DNA of 30,808 nucleotides from positions 1 through 30,808 of the forward strand of contig JBDLIT010000034.1 in NCBI GenBank assembly GCA_039714735.1, read 5' to 3'. Positions 16,769-25,101 of the stretch are shown here, piece after piece (position 1 is the first letter of the stretch; each line of letters starts with the position of its first letter). The notes under the pieces were generated by a model that saw nothing but the letters and a program-made list of their open reading frames with translations, ran no database searches and was not told the origin of the DNA. The translations under genes and the position numbers were made by a program. This DNA comes from JASJBU01 sp039714735 (lineage in GTDB: Bacteria; Pseudomonadota; Gammaproteobacteria; Chromatiales; Chromatiaceae).

Positions 16769-17377
16769 CTAGCGGCGATAAGCCCAGTTTTGCTGCTGAC
16801 GATATTGGCGCACAAAGTGTTGCCGGTAGAAGGAGAGTGCACTGGTTCCATTTGCAGAGACGTCAAATACTTTCCAACCGGAATCACTGTGATAAAAACG
16901 AAAATCGATACTGGCCGGATATCCACTTGCCTGGAGAATGCCCACTTTGACTTTTACTTCATTCTTCCCTGCACGCCTCGGACTAAAAAACCGTACATCC
17001 TGATTATCATAGCTGCCCAATCTCTTGATCAGCGTCGTGAGCAACATCTCTTTGACTTTCTGTTCTACGACATTTCGTTGAGCCTCATTCATCTTCCGGT
17101 AGGCTGGACCAGCCGCCCACTGCGCCATGTAGGTGAAGTCAAAATAAGGCGCAATCTCATTTTCTACGAAACCGCCGATTACCTGGGGATTCGGCCGTTC
17201 TTTCTGCTGCATGAATTTCAGTAGTTTGGTCATACCTTCCCGAAGAATCACGCCAGGCCCCGTGTCCTGTTGCTGCAGATTCAATCTTTGTTGCGGATAT
17301 CCATAACCGGGTGATGCCTGAACCTGCACTACCAGGAGTGCCATCAGTATCGCCAGTGCGACAAATTTTATCTTCAT
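16769..17377 (-). CDS. MlaC/Ttg2D-like periplasmic phospholipid-binding protein
   Basis: A 202-residue exported protein with a signal peptide (MKIKFVALAILMALLVVQVQA). The mature region follows the MlaC pattern: a helical segment VENEIAPYFDFTYMAQWAAGPAYRKMNEAQRNVVEQKVKEMLLTT, then a YDNQDVRFFSPRRAGKNEVKVKVGI strand region, FRFYHSDSGWKVFDVSANG and SFYRQHFVRQY. MlaC shuttles phospholipids between the outer and inner membranes. The partner genes (mlaA, B, D, E, F) are not in the window, so it is an orphan here. The ATG at 17377 has a GGAGGAACT site. A start seven codons upstream is less likely. Confidence 0.88.
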   Translation of the reverse strand: MKIKFVALAILMALLVVQVQASPGYGYPQQRLNLQQQDTGPGVILREGMTKLLKFMQQKERPNPQVIGGFVENEIAPYFDFTYMAQWAAGPAYRKMNEAQRNVVEQKVKEMLLTTLIKRLGSYDNQDVRFFSPRRAGKNEVKVKVGILQASGYPASIDFRFYHSDSGWKVFDVSANGTSALSFYRQHFVRQYRQQQNWAYRR

Positions 17378-17495
17378 AGTTCCTCCAGTGGATAACAAAT
17401 TTCAGCTGTTATTACAGCGCCGGTGAAAGGGTGCCTAGGGCAGGGAGTAAAATCAAGCTTGATAAGAATTGACTAATTAAATCAGCAACTAAAGT

Positions 17496-19619
17496 TCAAG
17501 TTGTTATTTTTTTATAGATATCCGAAACCTTCAACGGGAGTTTTTCCACCTCATTGATCACCGTGTAGTTTGCGGCGCCATACATGTGGGGCAGGTAATC
17601 CTGTCCCTCCTCATCGATAGTAATACAGAAGGCGTGGATACCATCGCGATGCGCCTCAAAAAGTGCCTGACGGGTATCCTCGATACCATATTCACTGCGA
17701 TAATCACCGTGGTAATCATCAGGTTTGCCATCGGAGAGGGTGATCAATAACTTGGTCCTGGCCTCGATTTCGTTCAATCGCTGACTCAGATGTCTTATCG
17801 CCGCACCCATGCGGGTATAATCTCCAGCCCGAATACCACTGATACGCGCCTTGACCCCATCATCGTAAACCTCATCGAAGGTCTTCACTGGAAATATATC
17901 GCAGCGTTTCCGGCTCATGCCGGTAAATCCATAGATCGCATAGCGGTCTCCCAAGGTCTCCAATGACTCGGCGAGCAGCACCAGCGCCTCCCGTTCCGCC
18001 TCATTGATCCAGCCCTGAGTCGAACCAGACATATCGACCATGAACATCACCGCAATATTGCGGTCTTCCCGGTGCATGCGGGTAAACAAACGGTCCGACA
18101 TCTCCAGGCCGGTATGCACATCGGCCCAGGCCTCGACAAAGGCGTCAATATCGATGCCATCTCCAAAGACCTGCCGCTTCAGCAGATGATCCTCGTTACG
18201 CATCGCCTCAAAACTCTTGCGCAGGTGCATGATCAAGCGTTTATGCTTGATGATAACTTGGTCGACAAAACCATCATAGACGGGCTTGATCGGCACTTCC
18301 CGCACCACACACCAATTCTTGCGATAGTGCTTACGGCGAAAGTCCCACTCCTGATAGAGAAAGGCCCCCTCCTCATGGTAGGTGCCGCTCCACACCTGTT
18401 CCGGGTCGAGCATCTTCTCTTCATAATCCTCCAGGTTGTACTCACCGGCCCCGGCAGGCACCAGATACTCTTCGGGAATCTCCCCAAGATCCTGAATGAT
18501 GGAGATCATGGTCTCCTTGACATGCTCGGGGAGCGGTACATTTTTACCATCCAGGGACAGCTCCATCTTAAAACCTTCTGGAATCTCCAGATCAATCTCC
18601 TGCCGGGCATCAAAGCGTTCGACAGGTTCCTGCTCGGGTTCATGTCCTGCATTGATTTCATCTGCGATATCCTTCAGCGCCACCCTCAGTTGCGCCTTCT
18701 CCCGCTCCATGCGTTTCGCCATGGCCTGATTGACTGCGGCAGGCGTCAATTGTCCCTGGAAACAGACCACATCCGGCAGCGACTGTCCGATAGCCTGCTC
18801 CAGCAAGACAAGAGAGTCTGCCACAGTCGCAGATGGCAGCTTCAGTGGCGCCACCAAATCAATCCAGCCCACCGGCGGAGGATTATTAGAGAGTTTTTTC
18901 TTCAAGCCCTGCATCTCACGATAGAGCCCCGGAAACTCACGCTGGATGCAGGCCTCCAAACGCTCCATCTCCAGCAAATGAAAACAGTGCAGTGCATGCC
19001 GGGGGGCGGGATGAGACTCGAACTGCCGTTCGAGGTCGATATGAAATGTACCAAACCTAGCCTGGGCCCAGAGGTGGACCATAGTGGCCTTATAGAGTCT
19101 GAAATTGTCCCGCTTGTCCGGCAGATGCGCCATCACCGCCGGCAGATAGATCACTTCGCTGTCCGTATAGGCGTAATCCGCCAACTCTATCTTCATCCTG
19201 CGCCCGGAGAGACCCTGCACAATCGGCAGCAATACACCTATCTCTTCCTCGAAGACACAACCGGAGGCCCGCTCCCGCCCCTGCTGAACGAACAGCTCGA
19301 TCTCCTGGATCACCTTGAGGGCCGGATGCAGGCCCGACTGATCGTAGACATTAAGCGAGTGGAGCGCCCAAGCCTCGATCATGTGCCCATCCATCATTTC
19401 CAGCGCACGATGTGACTGCTCGCAGAACTGATAAGCAATTTCAATATGCGTGCTGGCGATGCGCCGAATCCAATCAAGAATAAAAAGCTGCGATTCAACA
19501 TCCAGCGATGCCAGTGCAGCCGCTGGTTTGTCTACATTCCGAAAGGAAAACTCGACCTCGAAATAGTCCTCGAGCCTCTGTCGGATCTGCTCAACTGTCA
19601 AACTGATAGGCCGTGGCAT
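17496..19619 (-). CDS. cbbO: CbbO-type vWA protein, Rubisco activase component
   Basis: A 707-residue protein with a C-terminal von Willebrand factor A domain (about residues 520-707). Its MIDAS motif is Asp529-Met-Ser-Gly-Ser533-Thr, in VMFMVDMSGSTQGW, with TLSDGKPDDY later. The long N-terminal part fits CbbO, the adaptor through which the CbbQ AAA+ ring remodels inhibited Rubisco. NorD of nitric oxide reductase has the same layout, but the CbbQ paired with it here is strongly CbbQ-like. The ATG at 19619 was chosen over a TTG at 19637; neither has a strong ribosome site. It is last in the unit, 27 bases after the exported hydrolase. Rubisco itself is not in the window. Confidence 0.9.
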   Translation of the reverse strand: MPRPISLTVEQIRQRLEDYFEVEFSFRNVDKPAAALASLDVESQLFILDWIRRIASTHIEIAYQFCEQSHRALEMMDGHMIEAWALHSLNVYDQSGLHPALKVIQEIELFVQQGRERASGCVFEEEIGVLLPIVQGLSGRRMKIELADYAYTDSEVIYLPAVMAHLPDKRDNFRLYKATMVHLWAQARFGTFHIDLERQFESHPAPRHALHCFHLLEMERLEACIQREFPGLYREMQGLKKKLSNNPPPVGWIDLVAPLKLPSATVADSLVLLEQAIGQSLPDVVCFQGQLTPAAVNQAMAKRMEREKAQLRVALKDIADEINAGHEPEQEPVERFDARQEIDLEIPEGFKMELSLDGKNVPLPEHVKETMISIIQDLGEIPEEYLVPAGAGEYNLEDYEEKMLDPEQVWSGTYHEEGAFLYQEWDFRRKHYRKNWCVVREVPIKPVYDGFVDQVIIKHKRLIMHLRKSFEAMRNEDHLLKRQVFGDGIDIDAFVEAWADVHTGLEMSDRLFTRMHREDRNIAVMFMVDMSGSTQGWINEAEREALVLLAESLETLGDRYAIYGFTGMSRKRCDIFPVKTFDEVYDDGVKARISGIRAGDYTRMGAAIRHLSQRLNEIEARTKLLITLSDGKPDDYHGDYRSEYGIEDTRQALFEAHRDGIHAFCITIDEEGQDYLPHMYGAANYTVINEVEKLPLKVSDIYKKITT

Positions 19620-19646
19620 AGGAAATCCGTCACTCAATCCAACAGA

Positions 19647-20993
19647 TTATAAGGTGAGTGTGGAGACTAACGGCTGTAGACCATGCAAAACCTTATTCGA
19701 AAGATCGGGACTGCGAGCTGGCACCAGTGACATGAGTATATCCGAATCACGTATGGCCTTGACCAGGGTACGACGCCCCGTCAATCTCGTCCCCGCAATA
19801 TCGAAGCGGCTGCTGTCACACTTGATGGCCACATCAGCCTCGACACTACCCGCGGTAATCATCACCTTTGAAAACTTGGCATCAATCCCGACATCCGTTC
19901 CTTGAATGACGGTGTTTTCAATCGTCACCTGAGAATGCTCGATCACCAGTTCCTCTAGCTCGGCATCACGTATCAGGATATCCCCGCAGTTTTTCAGCAC
20001 GAGCCGACGGATCTTTCCACTATAGATCTCATCCTGCTGGTTCTCACACACTACTTCGGATCTAATCTCATCCGCGACAACCGGCCGTTGGGTTACCAAA
20101 CTTCCCGGTGAGCGCAGATGCTGCCTTAAGACTCGAATATATTCCTGCAGTTGGCCGCGTATCGGCACATGTCCGGCGTCGGGGATGATATGCAGGGAGG
20201 ATCGTGGCAAGAGAGCATCCAACACCAGACCCGTTCGCGGGGGCGCGACGTTATCATCTTCACCCCAGATTATCAGGGTCGGTGTCTGCACCTGCTGCGG
20301 CGCATTGCTGTAATCCTCCACCACCAAACCAAGGCCGGCGATTACACTCGGATTCCCCTTCAACAGTTTTTCCCGCAAAAAAGCCGAATAGAGCACGATA
20401 CTCATGTCGAAAGGCAGGCGGCGTTCAACCGATCCCAACAGGAGCCCCGCCAAATCGGAAATTGACGCCCTGGCCGGAATTGGACCTCCAGCAAATAATT
20501 CCAATCCGAGGGGTGCGAGATACTTTGTATAGGCCAAGCGATGCAGAATACCCGCCGCATCGGCCAGGGTAAGGCTTTGCAGGTCATCCCCGTAGGTCGC
20601 CGCATAGCGCAGGGCGATCGCTCCACCCATGGAGTGGCCCACCAGATGAAACGGACGCTTGGCATATTTACCCGTCAGATGATGGATCAGCCCGGCATAG
20701 CGGGTGGGAGAATAGACTGTATTGGCCTTGGACGAGCGTCCGAAACCAGGCAGATCGAATGTCAAAATATGGTAATCAGACTTCAAGCTGGCAATGGTCC
20801 CCTGCCAGTCGTCGGAAGCCCCATCACCGAGCCCATGCACCAACACCAGGGTCGGTTTCGACTTGTCACCCTCCTCCAGCACGTAGACTTCACCGCCAAA
20901 CACCGGATCAGATATAAAACGCCCTTCAGCTGAGGCAGGCATAGCGATACACAACAAGAGGATAAAACCCGCCAGCAGCTTAAAAAACATCAT
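19647..20993 (-). CDS. Exported alpha/beta hydrolase with repetitive beta-helix-like C-terminal domain
   Basis: A 448-residue protein. MMFFKLLAGFILLLCIAMPASA is a signal peptide, so it should be periplasmic. Residues 35-290 are a complete alpha/beta hydrolase: oxyanion region LVHGLGDG, nucleophile Ser121 in LVGHSMGG, Asp247 in WGEDDNVAP and His275 in IPDAGHVP. From about residue 310 to the end come short repeated strands (RRLVLKNCGDILIRDAELEE and similar), reading like a small right-handed beta-helix. I cannot name the substrate. The start at 20993 (ATGATG after GGGTGAG) gives the signal peptide; an upstream start overlapping cbbQ was rejected. It lies 31 bases after cbbQ and 27 before cbbO on the same strand, so it is clearly part of the unit, although CbbQ and CbbO are cytoplasmic. 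Confidence 0.88.
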   Translation of the reverse strand: MMFFKLLAGFILLLCIAMPASAEGRFISDPVFGGEVYVLEEGDKSKPTLVLVHGLGDGASDDWQGTIASLKSDYHILTFDLPGFGRSSKANTVYSPTRYAGLIHHLTGKYAKRPFHLVGHSMGGAIALRYAATYGDDLQSLTLADAAGILHRLAYTKYLAPLGLELFAGGPIPARASISDLAGLLLGSVERRLPFDMSIVLYSAFLREKLLKGNPSVIAGLGLVVEDYSNAPQQVQTPTLIIWGEDDNVAPPRTGLVLDALLPRSSLHIIPDAGHVPIRGQLQEYIRVLRQHLRSPGSLVTQRPVVADEIRSEVVCENQQDEIYSGKIRRLVLKNCGDILIRDAELEELVIEHSQVTIENTVIQGTDVGIDAKFSKVMITAGSVEADVAIKCDSSRFDIAGTRLTGRRTLVKAIRDSDILMSLVPARSPDLSNKVLHGLQPLVSTLTL

Positions 20994-21024
20994 AAGACTC
21001 ACCCGTCCAAGATATTGAATACTT

Positions 21025-21891
21025 CTAAAAGAGCGAGGCACTCAGCTCATTCACTGCGACCAGCATATCACTATCATCCGTCAGGGCCTGGGCAATCGAT
21101 GAACGACAGGCAACTACCGGATCAACCCCAGACTGAATCAACTTGGCCGCATGTACCAACAAGCGGGTTGATGCCCCTTCATCCAGGCCGCTACCCTTCA
21201 GATTACGGGTCATATGGGCAAATTTGACCAGTTGCGATGCCACTGACGACGCCACTCCCGTCTCATTGGCGATAATCTTCTGCTCAAGCCCGACCTCCGG
21301 GTAATCAAACTCGAGGGCCACAAAGCGCTGCCGGGTACTCTGCTTCAGATCTTTCAGCACACTCTGGTAGCCCGGGTTGTAAGAGATCGCCAGACAGAAA
21401 TCACTGTTCGCCTCCAGCAGCTCACCGACCTTTTCCATAGGAAGCACCCGACGATCATCCGCCAATGGGTGTATGACCACGGTTGTATCCTTGCGCGCCT
21501 CCACGATCTCATCGAGATAACAAATACCCCCCACCCGCACGGCAGCGGCCAGCGGACCATCGACCCATACCGTTTCGCCACCTTTGACCAGAAACCGACC
21601 CACAAGATCCGAAGCCGTCAGGTCATCATGACAGGAGACTGTGATCAATGGCCGCTTCAGGCGCCAAGCCATATGTTCCATAAAGCGGGTTTTACCACAT
21701 CCAGTAGGGCCCTTGAGTAATACTGGCAACTGATTCCTATAGGCTGCCTCGAATACCTCTATTTCATCTCCAACAGATTCATAATAGGGCTCGTCTTCGA
21801 TGAAATATGCTTCAGGTTTCAGGATGCGTGCGTCCAAAACTGACCTCTTTGTAAGAAGATTAATCGGTATAAACTGACCATGGGAATACAT
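21025..21891 (-). CDS. cbbQ: CbbQ AAA+ ATPase, Rubisco activase component
   Basis: A 288-residue MoxR-type AAA+ ATPase. The Walker A is GPTGCGKT at 61-68, the Walker B is CYLDE near 124-128, ISYNPGYQS is sensor I, and LKQSTRQRF carries the arginine finger. The segments ASDLVGRFL, DTTVVIHPLADDRRVLP and NLKGSGLDEGASTRLLVHAAKL match CbbQ closely; NorQ is the related alternative. CbbQ hexamers with CbbO release inhibitory sugar phosphates from Rubisco at the cost of ATP. The start is uncertain: the ATG at 21891 has no ribosome site, while a TTG at 21837 preceded by AGAGG would give 270 residues, nearer to the family's usual length. First gene of the cbbQ-hydrolase-cbbO unit. Confidence 0.93.
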   Translation of the reverse strand: MYSHGQFIPINLLTKRSVLDARILKPEAYFIEDEPYYESVGDEIEVFEAAYRNQLPVLLKGPTGCGKTRFMEHMAWRLKRPLITVSCHDDLTASDLVGRFLVKGGETVWVDGPLAAAVRVGGICYLDEIVEARKDTTVVIHPLADDRRVLPMEKVGELLEANSDFCLAISYNPGYQSVLKDLKQSTRQRFVALEFDYPEVGLEQKIIANETGVASSVASQLVKFAHMTRNLKGSGLDEGASTRLLVHAAKLIQSGVDPVVACRSSIAQALTDDSDMLVAVNELSASLF

Positions 21892-22371
21892 TTTTACATG
21901 CCCACGTCTCCAAACGTAAATAATATTCCAGGGATAAATGGCCCATGATTGAAAATAAATAAATCATGCTTCCGTTTTATTCCCAAACCAGTGAAGTCGG
22001 GATACAGTCAGGTCTTTCAAAGATAGATGGATACTGCATCATCTACTTTTACTCTAACTGATTGAAAACAATACAAACTGAGGGATTCGCATGCTGAAGA
22101 CATACCAGGAATGATTTGTATTAACTGCCTGAGATCGCTGCGGAAGACAGGTTAACTGCTTATTGAAACATGAAGATGCAGTTATACTTACAAGAGTCAT
22201 GGAAATTGTGATCTGCAATCAACAAGCTGATGTTCCAGTCAACTCAACAAAGCGTTTTTTTGTTTCCTGCCACAGGATGGCACCTAGTACTCCGACACCT
22301 AATAAATATGACAAATTTTATAACGGCATTGAATATTCGGAGAATAAACAGATCGGGAATAGATTAAAAAT
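21892..22371. promoter_or_regulatory. Divergent intergenic region between cbbQ and the GGDEF/EAL gene
   Basis: This 480-base AT-rich stretch has no gene I can support. It should hold the promoters for cbbQ (leftward) and the diguanylate cyclase/phosphodiesterase (rightward). A 7-bp inverted repeat (CATGATT, 21944-21950 / AATCATG, 21962-21968, 11-base loop) is a possible operator for the cbbQ unit. A short open frame from 22163 overlaps the downstream gene start and has no credible ribosome site. Confidence 0.4.
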
Positions 22372-24843
22372 ATGGCAGGCCTATTGCGAATACTGATCAT
22401 TCAAAAGGAGAGCGACTATAAACTTGTTGCCGAAGCACTGCAGCGCGCTGGACTGAATATCAAATCTCACTGGGTTGATAACCTCCGTTATTTCCATAAA
22501 GCCATTGAGCTGTATCAATGGGATCTGATCCTCTCCAGCCATCAGCTGACTGACTGCCTCCCGGAAGAAGCCCTCAAACTCACTGCCGACGCCAATCTCG
22601 ATATCCCTTTTATTCTAGTCACCCCGACAATCAGCAAGGATAAACTGAGCTCGCTCTTTCGTGCGGGCGCGCATGCCCATATCGATATCCACAACCTCTA
22701 TCTACTGCCACCCATTATCGAACGTGAGCTGAGTGAAGCTTCAAACCGAAAAAAACAGGCAAAAAACTATAAGAACCTCTATAAGAGCGCGAACAATTTC
22801 AGGACGCTGCTCGAGAATACGCCAATTCCTCTCCTCTTGTTGAGCAACCAACACATCACCTACCTTAACCAGGCGGCAAAAAAACTATTACAGTTCAGAG
22901 ATGATGTTCCCTTCTCGGAGATTGAGGCGGAAGAGATATTTATTGCCCCGCCCGAGGCACTCACATCGCCACACCTGAACAGCCTCCAGCAGACCAGCAA
23001 GCCGATTCAATCCACATTCAGACGCCAGGACGGACAGGAGTTTCAGGTAGAGGCCTGGTCCAGCAGAACTTATCATCTCGGAAGGCCGGCAACCCAGATA
23101 ATCTTTCATGACATCACAAACCGCATCGCGGATGAATTCAAACTCAAACAGGCGGCAAATGTTTACGAATACACCACGGAAGGCGTTGTGGTCATGGATA
23201 AAGACGCAAATGTCATCGCGGTCAACCCTGCCTTCAGCAAAATTACCGGCTATTCGGAACATGAGGTACTGGGTAAAAATCCGGGATTTCTGAACTCCGA
23301 AAAACATACAAAGACATTCTATGCAGAGCTCTGGGAAACACTTGAACAGAAAAACTCCTGGCAAGGGGAAATCTGGAATCGACGAAAAAATGGGGAAGTC
23401 TACACAGAATGGCTCACCATCACCTCAGTATTAGATGACCAGGGCAACACAACACAGTATGTTGCGGTCTTTTCAGACATCACCAGCATCAAACAATCCC
23501 AGTCACAACTTGAACATCTCGCGCACCATGATCCGCTCACTGATCTACCCAACCGGCTACTTTTCGAAGACCGGCTTGAGCACGCCATCGCATCGGCAAA
23601 ACGGGAAAACGGCCATCTTGCAGTCATGTTTCTTGATCTGGACCGGTTCAAGAATATCAATGACTCTTTAGGCCATACGGTTGGCGATGCACTGCTCGTG
23701 CAGGTCGCCAAGCGCCTGCGCAGCCTGCTGCGTGAAAACGACACCGCCGCCAGGCTTGGGGGCGATGAATTCACCATTCTGGTGGAGAATCTCAAAGACC
23801 CCAGTTATTCGGCGGTCATCGCCACCAAAATACAGAATCAATTCAAACAACCCTTCGACATATTCGGGCGAAAACTGCATGTCACAGCCAGTATCGGCAT
23901 CAGCCTCTATCCCGAGGACGGTAGAAATGTCGGCAACCTGACAAAAAACGCCGATGCCGCCATGTACCAGGCGAAAGAAAGCGGCAGAAATAGCTACCGT
24001 TTCTACACAGCAGAACTCACCCAGAGCGCATTCGAGCGACTCCTGCTCGAAACAGAGCTGCGAAACGCCATCAAGGATGATCAGCTGCTGCTCTACTACC
24101 AACCCCAATTCTCTATTGAGTCTGAAAGCATGACGGGGGCGGAAGCCCTGCTGCGCTGGAGACACCCCCGCATGGGGATAATCCCACCCGCGAAATTCAT
24201 TCCCCTTGCAGAGGAGACCGGCCTGATCCACGAGATTGGACATTGGGCCTTACAACAAGCCTGTGAACAGACTCGAAGATGGTCTCAAATGGGGCTGTTC
24301 ACAGGTCGTATGGCGGTTAATCTATCCGTGCGTCAGATAATGCAAAGCGACCTGATCCTGCGTTTTGAGGAGATCATTGAAAAAACCAATTGCCCACCCA
24401 AACATCTCCAATTCGAGGTAACGGAAGGAATTTTCATGGACCAGAAAGAGCTGTCTGTGCCGGTGCTCAACGTATTCAAACAGCTCGGTGTCAGCATCGC
24501 CATTGATGATTTCGGAACGGGCTACTCATCCCTCTCCTACCTCAAACACCTGCCTATCGATAAATTGAAAATCGACAGATCCTTCATCCAGAATATGCCT
24601 GACGATCAGGATGATATCGCCATCGTACAGGCCATCATCTCTCTAGGCGAAACACTGGGCCTGGATATCATCGCCGAAGGTGTGGAAACCGAGGCCCAAC
24701 AGAACATGCTTAAAACCATGGGATGTCAGGAAGCACAGGGTTATTTCTATGGCGCGCCTATGTCTGTTGAGTCTTTCAATAAAAAACTGACAAGTATCTG
24801 TGAACAACCAAGTCAGGCCATATCTTTCTTTAACGGTAATTAA
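22372..24843 (+). CDS. Pseudo-receiver PAS-PAS GGDEF-EAL cyclic-di-GMP protein
   Basis: An 823-residue cytoplasmic signalling protein that may make and/or break cyclic-di-GMP. Residues 4-125 resemble a response-regulator receiver but lack the phospho-acceptor Asp (LILSSHQL) and the acidic pair (IIQKES), so it is probably a pseudo-receiver. Two PAS domains follow, about 140-250 and 260-375 (EGVVVMDKDANVIAVNPAFSKITGYS). The GGDEF domain has DLDRFK, an intact GGDEF at 463-467 and the RxxD inhibitory site at 454-457. The EAL domain keeps EALLRW at 591, EVTEG and DDFGTGYSS at 712-720, so phosphodiesterase activity is plausible. There is no membrane segment. The ATG at 22372 has only a weak ribosome site. 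Signal unknown; it stands alone upstream of the qmo operon. Confidence 0.95.
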   Translation: MAGLLRILIIQKESDYKLVAEALQRAGLNIKSHWVDNLRYFHKAIELYQWDLILSSHQLTDCLPEEALKLTADANLDIPFILVTPTISKDKLSSLFRAGAHAHIDIHNLYLLPPIIERELSEASNRKKQAKNYKNLYKSANNFRTLLENTPIPLLLLSNQHITYLNQAAKKLLQFRDDVPFSEIEAEEIFIAPPEALTSPHLNSLQQTSKPIQSTFRRQDGQEFQVEAWSSRTYHLGRPATQIIFHDITNRIADEFKLKQAANVYEYTTEGVVVMDKDANVIAVNPAFSKITGYSEHEVLGKNPGFLNSEKHTKTFYAELWETLEQKNSWQGEIWNRRKNGEVYTEWLTITSVLDDQGNTTQYVAVFSDITSIKQSQSQLEHLAHHDPLTDLPNRLLFEDRLEHAIASAKRENGHLAVMFLDLDRFKNINDSLGHTVGDALLVQVAKRLRSLLRENDTAARLGGDEFTILVENLKDPSYSAVIATKIQNQFKQPFDIFGRKLHVTASIGISLYPEDGRNVGNLTKNADAAMYQAKESGRNSYRFYTAELTQSAFERLLLETELRNAIKDDQLLLYYQPQFSIESESMTGAEALLRWRHPRMGIIPPAKFIPLAEETGLIHEIGHWALQQACEQTRRWSQMGLFTGRMAVNLSVRQIMQSDLILRFEEIIEKTNCPPKHLQFEVTEGIFMDQKELSVPVLNVFKQLGVSIAIDDFGTGYSSLSYLKHLPIDKLKIDRSFIQNMPDDQDDIAIVQAIISLGETLGLDIIAEGVETEAQQNMLKTMGCQEAQGYFYGAPMSVESFNKKLTSICEQPSQAISFFNGN

Positions 24844-25101
24844 AAAAGGTATCGGCTGAGCCTAATGCATTAGCATTCGCTAATAATCTATAACCCATTT
24901 CTATGAAAGCATTCGAAAATTCGATGGTCTTTTCTTGGCTTTTGTCTGGCGGGGAAACCCGAAGACGGGTATGGTAGCGTGTCCAGATTCCAGGTGCATT
25001 ACTGCACCGCTGATCATGGAATTACCCAGCAGACAAGTCAAGTATTATTGTCGATGGGTCGTTCCAAACTTTGAACGCCATTCCGCAACGGAGGAAAATC
25101 C
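24844..25101 (+). promoter_or_regulatory. qmo operon upstream region with palindromes
   Basis: This 258-base gap before qmoA contains a perfect 12-bp palindrome CTAATGCATTAG (24862-24873) that overlaps a second inverted repeat, ATTAGC-ATTC-GCTAAT (24869-24884), so three ATTAG/CTAAT half-sites lie in 23 bases. Farther down is a perfect hairpin, GGTGCA-TTAC-TGCACC (24993-25008). These are candidate operators for the qmo promoter, or the first could act as a terminator-like end for the upstream gene, although no T-run follows. A strong ribosome site (ACGGAGGAAAATCC) precedes the qmoA ATG. Confidence 0.5.

Noticed and set aside
18072..19415. 447-codon plus-strand open frame opposite cbbO
   Set aside because: The minus-strand frame encodes a vWA protein with an intact MIDAS motif. 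The plus-strand translation is His/Leu/Arg-rich with no family features.
17496..21891. NorQ/NorD (nitric oxide reductase accessory) instead of CbbQ/CbbO
   Set aside because: The families are related, but the ATPase has CbbQ-like segments throughout and no norCB genes are nearby. Not fully excluded.
22163..22396. 77-codon plus-strand frame before the GGDEF/EAL gene
   Set aside because: It overlaps the start of the real gene in another frame, and its translation lacks any typical pattern.
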